Shown piece by piece: positions 52,365 to 60,821 of a DNA stretch of 60,821 nt. Location of the stretch: the NCBI RefSeq assembly GCF_000194985.1, contig NZ_GL878519.1, positions 883,898-944,718 on the forward strand, given 5' to 3'. The notes under the pieces are model-generated. The model made no database searches and was not told the origin of the DNA. It was given only the letters and a program-made list of their open reading frames with translations. The stretch comes from Dialister micraerophilus DSM 19965. GTDB taxonomy: Bacteria > Bacillota > Negativicutes > Veillonellales > Dialisteraceae. The first letter of the stretch is position 1; each line of letters begins with the position of its first letter. A program made the translations under genes and the position numbers.

Positions 52365-54554
52365 GTGACGCATTTGAAAATTGCCTACACTGAAAAGGCT
52401 CTCGAATTATTCGGAGCTGTATGTGGTCGTGAAACTGTTGACATTGAATCGACTGATTTTACTGATGTGGCAGCAGTAGTACTTACTGATAGAGATGCAG
52501 ATGCACTTAAGACTCATAAGAAGATTGGCGCATTCGACATCCCTGTATTCTTGATTAGAACCGGTAGTGAAAATGTCAGTGATGAAGTAATCGGAAAGGT
52601 ATTCCGTGTAATTGACTTGAAGGAAACCGATCATGCTTTGTTTGAACGTCAGATTATCAGTGCTGCTGATAATTATGAAGCTAACATTTTACCGCCGTTC
52701 TTCAAAGATTTGAAAAAATATGTTGAAAACGGATATGCTCAGTTTGATTGCCCAGGCCATCAGGGCGGTGCATTCTACCGTAAGCATCCGGCCGGACGTG
52801 CTTTTTATGATTTCTTCGGCGAAAACACATTTAGAGCCGACCTCTGCAACGCAGACGTTGCTATGGGAGACTTGCTCATTCATGAAGGTCCTGCTTGCGC
52901 AGCTCAGAAACACGCTGCAGCTGTATACAACGCAGACAAGACTTACTTCGTATTGAACGGTACATCAAGCTCCAACAAGGTTGTATTGAATGCAGCTTTG
53001 GCTCCGGGCGACATCGTTCTTTATGATAGAAATAACCACAAATCTATCGACCATGGTGCTTTGGTTATAGCAGGTGCAACTCCGGTATATCTGGAAACTG
53101 CTCGTAACGCATTCGGCTCCATCGGTGGTATTTTGGAACATTGCTTCAATGAAGAATACATTCGTAAGCTGGTTGCTGAAAAGGATCCGGTAAAAGCTAA
53201 GGCTAAACGTCCGATTCGTTTGGCAGTTATACAGCTCGGTACATATGACGGCTGTATTTACAACGCTCGTCAGGTTGTTGACAAGATCGGTCACCTCTGT
53301 GATTACATTTTGTTCGACTCCGCTTGGGTAGGATATGAACAGTTCATCCCTATGATGAAGGATTGCAGCCCGTTGCTCCTCGATTTGGGACCGGAAGATC
53401 CGGGTATCTTCGTAACTCAGTCTGTTCACAAACAACAGGCCGGTTTCTCTATGACATCACAGATTCATAAGAAAGACCACCATATTAAGGGTCAGGCTCG
53501 TTACATTCCGCACAAACGTTTGAACAATGCATTCATGATGCACGCTTCAACATCTCCGTTGTACCAGCTCTTTGCAGCATTGGATGTAAACGCCAAGATG
53601 CATGAGGGTAAAGCGGGAAGAGAATTGTGGGCAGAAGCTGTCAAGACAGTTATTGAAACACGTAAACAGGTATTACGTAACTGCCACTACATCCGTCCGC
53701 TCGTTCCGCCGGTAGTTTACGGTAAGAAGTGGGAAGACGGCGACACCGAAAAGATGGCAAACGACATTAATTACTGGGCATTTGAACCCGGCGCTAAATG
53801 GCACGGATTTGAAGGCTACGGTAAAGGTCAGTACTTCATCGACCCGATGAAATTACAGTTTGTAACTTGCGGTATTGACATTGAAAACGGCGGATATGAA
53901 GAATTCGGTATCCCGGGCAACATTCTTGCAAACTACCTCCGTGACAACGGAATTATTCCGGAAAAATGTGACTTGAACGACATACTGTTCCTCATGACTC
54001 CGGCAGAAGACAAGACAAAGATGGACGACCTCGTAGCTAAACTCGTTCGTTTCGAAAAATTGGTTGACGAAGATGCTCCGATGTCCGAAGTATTGCCGAC
54101 AGTTTACAAGAACAATGAAGACAAGTACAGAGGATACACAATCCGTCAGATTTGTCAGGAAATGCATGACTTCTACAAAGACAGAAAAGTATTCACTTTG
54201 CAGAAGAAGTTGTTCTTGAAAGACTACTTCCCTGAATACGTAATGACACCACAAGTAGCACAGTATGAATTCATGCGTGCACACGGTGAATTGGTAGACT
54301 TGGAAGAAGCTGAAGGAAGAATCGCATTGGAAGGTGCTTTACCGTATCCGCCAGGAGTACTCTGTGTACACCCGGGTGAAAAATGGTCAAAGACCGCTTG
54401 CACATACTTCCTTGACTTAGTTGAAGGTATCAACATGTTGCCGGGATTCGCACCGGAAATTCAGGGCGTATACGTTCAGATGGGTGAAGACGGCAAGAAG
54501 CACGCATACGGCTATGTATTGAAGAAAGAATGCGAAAAGAATTTCGTAAAATAA
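52365..54554 (+). CDS. speF: Ornithine decarboxylase, inducible type (copy 2)
   Basis: 729 aa, colinear with copy 1 and with E. coli SpeF. CPGHQGGAFYRKHPAG, LCNADVAMGDLLIHEGPA, FVLNGTSSSNK, FDSAWVGYEQF and the PLP Lys356 in SVHKQQAG are present, and in several of these blocks copy 2 is nearer to E. coli SpeF than copy 1 is. It produces putrescine from ornithine. It starts with GTG at 52365 after GGGAGG. The two copies are clearly diverged along their length, so this is not a recent duplication. Confidence 0.94.
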   Translation: MTHLKIAYTEKALELFGAVCGRETVDIESTDFTDVAAVVLTDRDADALKTHKKIGAFDIPVFLIRTGSENVSDEVIGKVFRVIDLKETDHALFERQIISAADNYEANILPPFFKDLKKYVENGYAQFDCPGHQGGAFYRKHPAGRAFYDFFGENTFRADLCNADVAMGDLLIHEGPACAAQKHAAAVYNADKTYFVLNGTSSSNKVVLNAALAPGDIVLYDRNNHKSIDHGALVIAGATPVYLETARNAFGSIGGILEHCFNEEYIRKLVAEKDPVKAKAKRPIRLAVIQLGTYDGCIYNARQVVDKIGHLCDYILFDSAWVGYEQFIPMMKDCSPLLLDLGPEDPGIFVTQSVHKQQAGFSMTSQIHKKDHHIKGQARYIPHKRLNNAFMMHASTSPLYQLFAALDVNAKMHEGKAGRELWAEAVKTVIETRKQVLRNCHYIRPLVPPVVYGKKWEDGDTEKMANDINYWAFEPGAKWHGFEGYGKGQYFIDPMKLQFVTCGIDIENGGYEEFGIPGNILANYLRDNGIIPEKCDLNDILFLMTPAEDKTKMDDLVAKLVRFEKLVDEDAPMSEVLPTVYKNNEDKYRGYTIRQICQEMHDFYKDRKVFTLQKKLFLKDYFPEYVMTPQVAQYEFMRAHGELVDLEEAEGRIALEGALPYPPGVLCVHPGEKWSKTACTYFLDLVEGINMLPGFAPEIQGVYVQMGEDGKKHAYGYVLKKECEKNFVK

Positions 54555-54561
54555 TAGATAA

Positions 54562-54578
54562 TACGAAACGATTTCGTA
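54562..54578 (+). other. Small hairpin after the second speF
   Basis: TACGAAA and TTTCGTA form a perfect 7-bp stem with loop CGA, eight bases after the stop codon. Confidence 0.5.
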
Positions 54579-54601
54579 AAATATAGAAAGATGCACATTC
54601 A

Positions 54602-54627
54602 TGCTGCTCGGTGAGAGCCGGGCAGCA
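54602..54627 (+). other. Intercistronic hairpin between speF and potE (copy 2)
   Basis: TGCTGCTCGG and CCGGGCAGCA form a 10-bp GC-rich stem (one G-U pair) with loop TGAGAG. It has the same position as the hairpin in the first module but a different sequence, and no T run directly after it. Confidence 0.6.
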
Positions 54628-54656
54628 CGAATTGTTTTTTAAAGGAGATTTAAATT

Positions 54657-55967
54657 ATGTCTGAAACTAAAAAGATGAGCGTAGGACAATTGACAATTAT
54701 TACTGCTGTTAACATGATGGGTTCCGGCATTATCATGCTCCCGTCCAAGTTAGCACAGGTTGGCGGTTTGTCAATTGTATCTTGGGTAGTTACCGCTGTA
54801 GGTTCCATGCTTTTGGCATTTGCATTCGCAAAGTGCGGTATGTACAGTAGAAAAGGCGGCGGAATGGGCGGCTACGCTGAATACGCTTTCGGAAAATCCG
54901 GTAACTTTATGTGTGGATTTACATATGGTATTTCCTTGGTAATTGCAAACGTTGCTATCGCTATTTCAGCGGTTGGTTACGGCTCTACATTCTTTAATAT
55001 TTCATTGGATCCGCTTATGACATGTCTTGCAACAATTGCAGTTTTGTGGGTGACCACATTGGCCAACTTCGGTGGTGCAAGTATCACCGGACGTATCGGC
55101 TCAGTAACAATTTGGGGTGTTATCGGACCGATTTTCGCTATTTCCATTTGCGGTTGGTTCTATTTCTCAGGAGATCAGTATTCAGCTAACTGGAATTACA
55201 ACAACTTGCCGATAGGCGAAGCTGCAGTAAATGCTATTACAATGACACTCTGGTCCTTCTTGGGATTGGAATCTGCATGTGCAAATGCGGACGCAGTAGA
55301 AAATCCTGAAAAATCCGTTCCTTTTGCAGTATTGGCAGGAACACTTCTTTGTGCAGTTGTATACATCGTTTCAACAAACGTTATGTTCGGTATGCTTCCG
55401 GCAACGGAAATTGTCAAGAGTAATGCGCCTTTCGGATTAGCATTTGCTACAATGTGGGGCGGAGTTGCAGGTAAGACTGCAATGGCTCTTATGACAATTG
55501 CCTGCATCGGTTCTTTACTCGGCTGGCAGTTTACAGTAGCCAACGTATTCAAAGCATCTGCGGATGAAGGATACTTTCCGAAGATATTCTCAAAAGTAAG
55601 CAGCAACGGCGCTCCGATTTCAGGAATGATTGTTTTGGGCATAATTCAAACATTGTTATCCTTGATGACAATCAGCCCGAGTTTGAATGAACAGTTCGAA
55701 CAGTTGACAAACTTGGCAGTTATTACAAACTTGGTGCCATACATTATGTCCATGGCAGCAGTATTGATAATTATGAAGGTCGCAAAACGTAGCGGCGGTG
55801 AAACATCCAAAGCTATGGTAGCTGCAGTTTTAGGAATTATTTACAGCTTGTATGCATGCTATGCATCCGGATTTGAAGCTATGACATATGGTGCATTGGT
55901 TACATTCTTGGGCTGGCCTTTCTACGGATTTATTGCAGATAAATTCGAAATGAATCACGAAGAATAA
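54657..55967 (+). CDS. potE: Putrescine/ornithine antiporter PotE (copy 2)
   Basis: 436 aa, the same length as copy 1 and very similar in every block (VGQLTIITAVNMMGSGII, AKCGMYSRKGGGMGGYAEY, LWSFLGLESACANADAVENPE, FLGWPFYGFIADKFE). Differences cluster in loops and near the C-terminus (KVAKRSGGETSK against KTAGKSGTSEMSK). RBS AAAGGAG. It forms a two-gene acid-resistance/polyamine module with the second SpeF and ends in a terminator. Confidence 0.94.
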   Translation: MSETKKMSVGQLTIITAVNMMGSGIIMLPSKLAQVGGLSIVSWVVTAVGSMLLAFAFAKCGMYSRKGGGMGGYAEYAFGKSGNFMCGFTYGISLVIANVAIAISAVGYGSTFFNISLDPLMTCLATIAVLWVTTLANFGGASITGRIGSVTIWGVIGPIFAISICGWFYFSGDQYSANWNYNNLPIGEAAVNAITMTLWSFLGLESACANADAVENPEKSVPFAVLAGTLLCAVVYIVSTNVMFGMLPATEIVKSNAPFGLAFATMWGGVAGKTAMALMTIACIGSLLGWQFTVANVFKASADEGYFPKIFSKVSSNGAPISGMIVLGIIQTLLSLMTISPSLNEQFEQLTNLAVITNLVPYIMSMAAVLIIMKVAKRSGGETSKAMVAAVLGIIYSLYACYASGFEAMTYGALVTFLGWPFYGFIADKFEMNHEE

Positions 55968-55975
55968 AAAGTGAT

Positions 55976-56011
55976 AAAAAAGGAAATCTTGTAATGAGAT
56001 TTCCTTTTTTT
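55976..56011 (+). terminator. Intrinsic terminator of the second speF-potE unit
   Basis: A 13-bp stem (AAAAAGGAAATCT with AGATTTCCTTTTT) followed by Ts. Confidence 0.9.
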
Positions 56012-56030
56012 ATAATATTTATGTAAAAAT

Positions 56031-56073
56031 AAATACAGCAGATAAAACATTAGATTTTATCTGCTGTATTTTT
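56031..56073. terminator. Bidirectional terminator, mainly for the TetR gene
   Basis: A perfect 17-bp stem (56031-56047 with 56055-56071) with T and A flanks; it abuts the stop codon of the minus-strand TetR gene and backs up the potE terminator. Confidence 0.9.
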
Positions 56074-56683
56074 ATATGTGCGCAATACTTTGGAGTAATA
56101 TTTCTACATATTTTTCCAATTGCTCATTATTTTTAATATATTTTGACAGAAATGAATTTTTGCGATTAATTTCAACTATTATGGGATACTCCATTGCCGA
56201 AAAAATTTGCATACATTTCATCTCCAAATCAGGTTGAGAATTAATTTTTGACAATTCTCCTACATTTCTTAAAAACTTATCCCATGATTGGTTATGTAAT
56301 AAATTCAAGTAAATGAAGTAGGTGTCTTTTGCATCATTGCTTGAAGGAGTTGAAATTGAACGGAACAGTGCAGGATGTTGATGAGCCAATTTGAAGTATC
56401 CGAGTATGTATTTTCTTAAACGTTCTTTTACCGGCAAATCTGTTTTATCCAAGTAACTTACTATGGCTTCAAAGTTGAAAATCATTTTTTCCAAAGCGGC
56501 ACCTATCAACTCTTCTTTTGACCCGAAGTAATAATTTACAGATGCGATATTTGTATTGCATTCCTTTGCAATTCTTCGTATTGTCGCTTTTTTGAAACCT
56601 TCGTTACGTAAAATTCTTGATGTTACATCAATTATTTTCTGTTTGATTTTTTCACCTTTTTCCGTAAGCTCTTTGTTTCTCAT
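56072..56683 (-). CDS. TetR/AcrR family transcriptional regulator
   Basis: 203 aa. The N-terminal HTH is standard: KIIDVTSRILRNEGFKKATIRRIA, then NIASVNYYFGSKEELI. The C-terminal ligand domain is all-helical with nothing diagnostic. ATG 56683 follows GAAAGGA; an in-frame TTG five codons before overlaps the RBS. It starts 11 bases after the LOG gene stop, so both form one operon, and it may repress it. Confidence 0.88.
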   Translation of the reverse strand: MRNKELTEKGEKIKQKIIDVTSRILRNEGFKKATIRRIAKECNTNIASVNYYFGSKEELIGAALEKMIFNFEAIVSYLDKTDLPVKERLRKYILGYFKLAHQHPALFRSISTPSSNDAKDTYFIYLNLLHNQSWDKFLRNVGELSKINSQPDLEMKCMQIFSAMEYPIIVEINRKNSFLSKYIKNNEQLEKYVEILLQSIAHI

Positions 56684-56694
56684 AAAATTTCCTT

Positions 56695-57258
56695 TCAATT
56701 ATTTTCAAATTTTGAAATATGTATATTCAGTTCTTCTACGGAATTGCAAAAAATGATATTTGCCCATTCATTGCGCGGAATAAATGAATATTGTGTATAT
56801 GTTTCAAATAATTTCAGAAGCGGATCGTAAAAACCGTTTATATTTAAAACATATATAGGGTAGTTTTCAAGACAATCTTTGTATGTTCGTATATATGAAG
56901 CGGTATCTGCCAATTCTTCAAGAGTACCCAGTCCTCCGGGTAATATGATGAAAATATCACCATGCTTGAGAAAATATTCTTTGCGTTGTGATAAATTTTT
57001 TACAATGAAAAGTTTTTGCAGCTCGTAATGAGCTTGTTCTTTTTTGACAAAAACTTCCGGAATAACACCGGTTACAAATCCTTTTGATTTCATTGCGGAA
57101 TTTGCAACAATTCCCATAAGGCCCGATTTTCCTCCTCCGTAAATGAGGTTATGACCTTTTTTTGCTATAAGAGTACCTACGTCTTCGGCAACTTTTGAAA
57201 AAACGGAATTATTTCCAGGATGACAACCGCAATAAATCACAATATTTTTCTTAGTCAT
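56695..57258 (-). CDS. LOG family protein (TIGR00730-type phosphoribohydrolase)
   Basis: 187 aa. IYGGGKSGLMG near residue 40 and the catalytic LPGGLGTLEEL near residue 105 are the two LOG signatures; QRKEYF precedes the second. Related enzymes cleave nucleoside 5'-monophosphates of cytokinin type to base plus ribose 5-phosphate; in bacteria the natural substrate is mostly unknown and may be AMP or another nucleotide. ATG 57258 follows AAGGAG; the longer frame has no RBS. Confidence 0.88.
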   Translation of the reverse strand: MTKKNIVIYCGCHPGNNSVFSKVAEDVGTLIAKKGHNLIYGGGKSGLMGIVANSAMKSKGFVTGVIPEVFVKKEQAHYELQKLFIVKNLSQRKEYFLKHGDIFIILPGGLGTLEELADTASYIRTYKDCLENYPIYVLNINGFYDPLLKLFETYTQYSFIPRNEWANIIFCNSVEELNIHISKFENN

Positions 57259-57434
57259 GATTACTCCTTGTGTCAAACAATACCATATTAACTTAATTAT
57301 ACAGAACTTTTAAGATAAATAAAACATTTTGGGGAAAATGTAAAAAAATGATAATGAAAAAAAGCATTAATGACACACACGGATACGTTGTAAAAAAGTT
57401 ATCAATAAATACTGAATAAAATGAGTGTAAATAT

Positions 57435-57463
57435 TTGACAGGATTTCAGTGTAATGCTATAAT
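57435..57463 (+). promoter_or_regulatory. Consensus sigma-70 promoter of the str operon
   Basis: TTGACA (57435-57440) and TATAAT (57458-57463) with a 17-base spacer: both boxes are perfect. It lies 42 bases before the L7Ae-like start. Confidence 0.92.
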
Positions 57464-57505
57464 TCCATTGTATGTGATTTTGATGTGCAAAAAACAGGTG
57501 ATGAA

Positions 57506-57748
57506 ATGAGCTTGGAAGAGTTAAGTGCATCCGATTTTGTAGTCGGATTAAAAGAAACGGAAAGAGCGATTGATACAGGTAAAGTTAAGCATGTGTTTAT
57601 TGCAAAAGATTGTGATGAACGTATTGCGTTGCCGCTTTTGGAAATTTGTAAGGAAAGAAATATTTCCGTAAATCGTGAATTTACAAGAAAAGAAATCGGA
57701 CGTGCTTGCAAAATCAAAGTCAAGGCTGCAACTGCTGCAGTCATATAA
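57506..57748 (+). CDS. Ribosomal protein L7Ae-like (YbxF type)
   Basis: 80 aa. L7Ae/L30e fold: VVGLKETERAIDTGKVKHVFIAKD (in part), then LPLLEICKERNISV and a C-terminal strand. These small kink-turn-binding proteins sit just before rpsL in most Firmicutes. ATG 57506 follows AGGTGATG; a GTG at 57485 has no RBS. It is the first gene of the operon here. Confidence 0.85.
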   Translation: MSLEELSASDFVVGLKETERAIDTGKVKHVFIAKDCDERIALPLLEICKERNISVNREFTRKEIGRACKIKVKAATAAVI

Positions 57749-57823
57749 ATTCGGTAATATCTTTTAAGATTTATCTTGAAAGATCAATTATAAATATACA
57801 ATTGAGGAAAGGAGGTGCCTATA

Positions 57824-58198
57824 TTGCCGACAATTAATCAGCTGGTTCGTAAGGGTAGAGAAGTTTTGTCTACCAAGGCGAAGACTCCGGCGTTAAAACA
57901 GTCTCCACAGAAACGTGGCGTATGTACAAGAGTATATACAGCTACACCGAAAAAGCCGAACTCGGCGCTTCGTAAAGTAGCTCGTGTACGCTTGACAAAC
58001 GGAATTGAAGTTTCAGCTTATATTCCGGGTGAAGGTCATAACCTTCAGGAACACAGTGTAGTTCTTATTCGAGGCGGACGTGTCAAGGATCTTCCGGGTG
58101 TTCGTTATCACATCATCCGCGGTGCACTGGATACAGTAGGTGTAGCCGGTCGTCAACAGGGCCGTTCAAAATACGGTGCTAAACGTGAAAAGAAGTAA
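57824..58198 (+). CDS. rpsL: 30S ribosomal protein S12
   Basis: 124 aa, standard length. [11 protein letters not shown] opens the protein, and the decoding-site loop with [12 protein letters not shown] and [28 protein letters not shown] (in part) is intact, including the Lys residues where streptomycin resistance changes occur; wild type by eye. The start is TTG 57824, eight bases after AGGAGGTG; the GTG at 57815 lies in the RBS and would give a non-native N-terminus. Confidence 0.96.
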   Translation: MPTINQLVRKGREVLSTKAKTPALKQSPQKRGVCTRVYTATPKKPNSALRKVARVRLTNGIEVSAYIPGEGHNLQEHSVVLIRGGRVKDLPGVRYHIIRGALDTVGVAGRQQGRSKYGAKREKK

Positions 58199-58219
58199 GT
58201 GATTAACAAACATTTTTAA

Positions 58220-58705
<486 letters not shown>

Positions 58706-58723
58706 TTATAAAGGAGACTTATC

Positions 58724-60799
58724 GTGGCTAGAGAATTTACGCTTCAAAAAACTAGAAATATCGGCATTATGGCACACATTGATGCCGGAAAAACAACAAC
58801 CACGGAACGTATCCTGTTTTACACCGGTGTAAATCATAAGATTGGTGAAGTTCATGATGGTGCAGCTACCATGGACTGGATGGAGCAGGAACAGGAACGT
58901 GGTATAACCATTACTTCCGCTGCTACAACTTGCCATTGGAAAGGTTACCGTGTAAACATTATCGATACACCAGGTCACGTAGACTTTACTGTAGAAGTAG
59001 AACGTTCCTTGCGTGTATTGGACGGATCTGTTGCTGTATTCAGTGCTAAGGACGGTGTTCAGACACAGTCTGAAACAGTTTGGAGACAGGCAGACCATTA
59101 CCACGTACCGCGTATTGCATTTATCAACAAAATGGATACTACAGGCGCAAATTTCTTGCGTGCTGTAGGTACAATTGAAGATCGTTTGCATGCAAAAGCA
59201 GTAGCTATGCAGCTTCCGATCGGCCAACAAGATACATTCGTCGGTATCATCGATTTGTTGGAAAGAAAAGCCGAAGTTTACAAAGATGATGACGGCAAGC
59301 AAATTGAATTTCAGGAAGTTCCTGAAGATATGAAAGACTTGGTTGAAGAATACCGTGAAAAGATTTGCGAAATTGCAGCCGAAGGTGATGACACCCTCAT
59401 GGAAAAATACCTTGAAGGTGAAGAATTATCTATCGACGAAATTAAGAAATCTATTCGTAAACAGGTATTGGCATGTAAATTGTTCCCGGTGTTCTGCGGT
59501 TCCGCATATAAGAACAAGGGAATTCAGATGATACTCGATGCAGTAATCGATTACTTGCCTTCACCGCTTGATGTTCCTCCGGTAAAGGGAACATTACCTG
59601 ACGGCGGCGAAGCTGAACGTGCAGTAGATGACAATGCTCCGATGTCGGCATTGGCATTCAAAATCATGACAGATCCGTTTGTAGGTAAGTTGGCATTCTT
59701 CCGTGTATATTCCGGACAGATGCACCAAGGTACATATGTACTCAACTCAACCAAAGGCAAGAAAGAACGTGTAGGACGTATCGTTCAGATGCACGCAAAC
59801 AGTCGTAAAGAAATCGACGCCGCATACACAGGGGATATTGCAGCTGCTGTAGGTTTTAAAGATGTAACCACAGGTGATACACTCTGTGATATGGATAATC
59901 CGATTATTCTTGAAAAAATGGAATTCCCGGAACCGGTTATTTCCGTAGCTGTAGAGCCCAAGACAAAAGCGGACCAAGAAAAGATGGGTATAGCTCTTCA
60001 GCGTCTTGCAGAAGAAGACCCGACATTTAAAGTACGCACAGATCCGGAAACAAGTCAGACAATTATATCCGGCATGGGTGAACTTCACTTGGATATTATC
60101 GTTGATCGTATGAAACGTGAATTCAAGGTAGATGCAACTGTAGGTAAGCCTCAGGTTGCATACCGTGAAACAATTAAGAAAACTGTCGAAGCGGAAGGTA
60201 AATTCGTACGTCAGACAGGTGGTCACGGTCAGTACGGTCACTGCTGGTTGCGTCTTGAACCAAGACAGCCGGGCGAAGGCTTTGAATTTGCAAATGAAGT
60301 TGTCGGTGGTGTTATTCCGAAAGAATTTATCAATCCGGTACAGAACGGTGTAGAAGCCGCAATGGAAGACGGTGTAGTAGCAGGATATCCGATGGTAGAT
60401 ATTAAAGTTACCGTATTCGACGGATCATACCACGATGTAGACTCTTCAGAAATGGCGTTCAAAGTAGCAGGTTCAATGGCATTCAAAGAAGGTGCAAGAA
60501 AAGCGGAACCCGTTCTCTTGGAACCGTACATGAAAGTCGTTGTTGAAGTACCGGAACAATACATGGGTGACGTTATCGGCGGATTGAACTCCCGTCGTGG
60601 ACGCATCGAAGGTATGGAAACGGAAAATTCCGAATCTAAAATTAACGGATTCGTACCGCTCTCTGAAATGTTCGGATATGCTACCTCATTACGTAGCTCC
60701 ACACAGGGACGTGGAACATTTACAATGACATTCGATCATTATGAAGAAGTTCCGAAGGCGATTTCTCAGCAAATTACTGAAGAACGTCTCGGTAAGTAA
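58724..60799 (+). CDS. fusA: Elongation factor G
   Basis: 691 aa, complete. G1 [14 protein letters not shown], switch [13 protein letters not shown]3 [10 protein letters not shown]4 NKMD, then domains II to V with [12 protein letters not shown] and the C-terminal [18 protein letters not shown] and [12 protein letters not shown] blocks. It drives translocation on the ribosome. It starts with GTG 58724 after AAAGGAG, 19 bases from rpsG. Only one copy is visible, and it is of the ordinary EF-G1 type. Confidence 0.97.
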   Translation: MAREFTLQKTRNIGIMAHIDAGKTTTTERILFYTGVNHKIGEVHDGAATMDWMEQEQERGITITSAATTCHWKGYRVNIIDTPGHVDFTVEVERSLRVLDGSVAVFSAKDGVQTQSETVWRQADHYHVPRIAFINKMDTTGANFLRAVGTIEDRLHAKAVAMQLPIGQQDTFVGIIDLLERKAEVYKDDDGKQIEFQEVPEDMKDLVEEYREKICEIAAEGDDTLMEKYLEGEELSIDEIKKSIRKQVLACKLFPVFCGSAYKNKGIQMILDAVIDYLPSPLDVPPVKGTLPDGGEAERAVDDNAPMSALAFKIMTDPFVGKLAFFRVYSGQMHQGTYVLNSTKGKKERVGRIVQMHANSRKEIDAAYTGDIAAAVGFKDVTTGDTLCDMDNPIILEKMEFPEPVISVAVEPKTKADQEKMGIALQRLAEEDPTFKVRTDPETSQTIISGMGELHLDIIVDRMKREFKVDATVGKPQVAYRETIKKTVEAEGKFVRQTGGHGQYGHCWLRLEPRQPGEGFEFANEVVGGVIPKEFINPVQNGVEAAMEDGVVAGYPMVDIKVTVFDGSYHDVDSSEMAFKVAGSMAFKEGARKAEPVLLEPYMKVVVEVPEQYMGDVIGGLNSRRGRIEGMETENSESKINGFVPLSEMFGYATSLRSSTQGRGTFTMTFDHYEEVPKAISQQITEERLGK

Positions 60800-60807
60800 A
60801 ATAAAAT

Positions 60808-60821
60808 AAAAGGAGATATTC
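60808..60821 (+). promoter_or_regulatory. Ribosome binding site of a gene beyond the window edge
   Basis: AAAAGGAGA stands eight bases after the fusA stop and the window ends before a start codon. In this operon the next gene is usually tuf (EF-Tu). Confidence 0.6.

Overview
The window reads as a low-GC chromosomal segment from a diderm Firmicute of the class Negativicutes (Veillonellaceae/Dialister-like; this placement is inference). It combines Firmicute-style gene pairs (greA-lysS, the DUF2953-YtfJ pair, an L7Ae-type protein ahead of rpsL) with an OmpH/Skp periplasmic chaperone, which implies an outer membrane. Ribosome binding sites are strong, TTG starts are common, and most transcription units end in clear intrinsic terminators, many shared by convergent genes. 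I saw no tRNA, rRNA, CRISPR array or intact transposase.

Layout. (1) 0.1-3.3 kb: a 2-hydroxyacid dehydrogenase, then a small foreign patch with a broken TnpW-like transposon gene, two unknown genes and a downstream gene that has lost its start. (2) 3.4-11 kb: a DUF4153 membrane protein, sbcD, sbcC and an acetyltransferase in one run, then an HNH-like protein translationally coupled to dCTP deaminase. (3) 11-18.3 kb: transport. A TAXI-type TRAP system (receptor, DUF1850, fused permease) has a possible attenuator in its leader, followed by an NhaC-family antiporter and a divergent pair of TSUP and YeiH exporters. (4) 18.4-31 kb: a fused GmrSD-type restriction protein with a tandem C-terminal domain, mnmA, a fluoride channel, an ECF S-component, a GT51 transglycosylase, gyrB, a HicB-like orphan, an M50 protease, an Lrp regulator, a TRIC channel, a RuBisCO-like protein and a polyprenyl-phosphate glycosyltransferase. 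(5) 31-38 kb: an envelope cluster (PAP2 phosphatase, WYL regulator, DUF2953, YtfJ, OmpH), a small transaldolase, a MATE exporter and a PotE-like antiporter. (6) 38.9-45.5 kb: greA-lysS, then an operon of alkaline phosphatase, a secreted CPFC protein and a LolD/FtsX-type ABC transporter. (7) 46-56 kb: two separate ornithine decarboxylase-antiporter (speF-potE) modules flanking a LysR regulator and an exonuclease. (8) 56-60.8 kb: TetR and LOG-family genes, then the str operon (L7Ae-like, rpsL, rpsG, fusA), with an RBS for the next gene, presumably tuf, at the window edge.

How it works together. The clearest physiological theme is amino-acid acid resistance and polyamine production: two complete ornithine/putrescine modules plus a third antiporter. 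A second theme is ion and anion export (NhaC, TSUP, YeiH, CrcB, MATE). The parts most worth follow-up are the alkaline phosphatase/ABC operon, the duplicated speF-potE modules with their long leaders and intercistronic hairpins, the RuBisCO-like gene joined to a glycosyltransferase and ending in a branched hairpin, and the solitary GmrSD protein.
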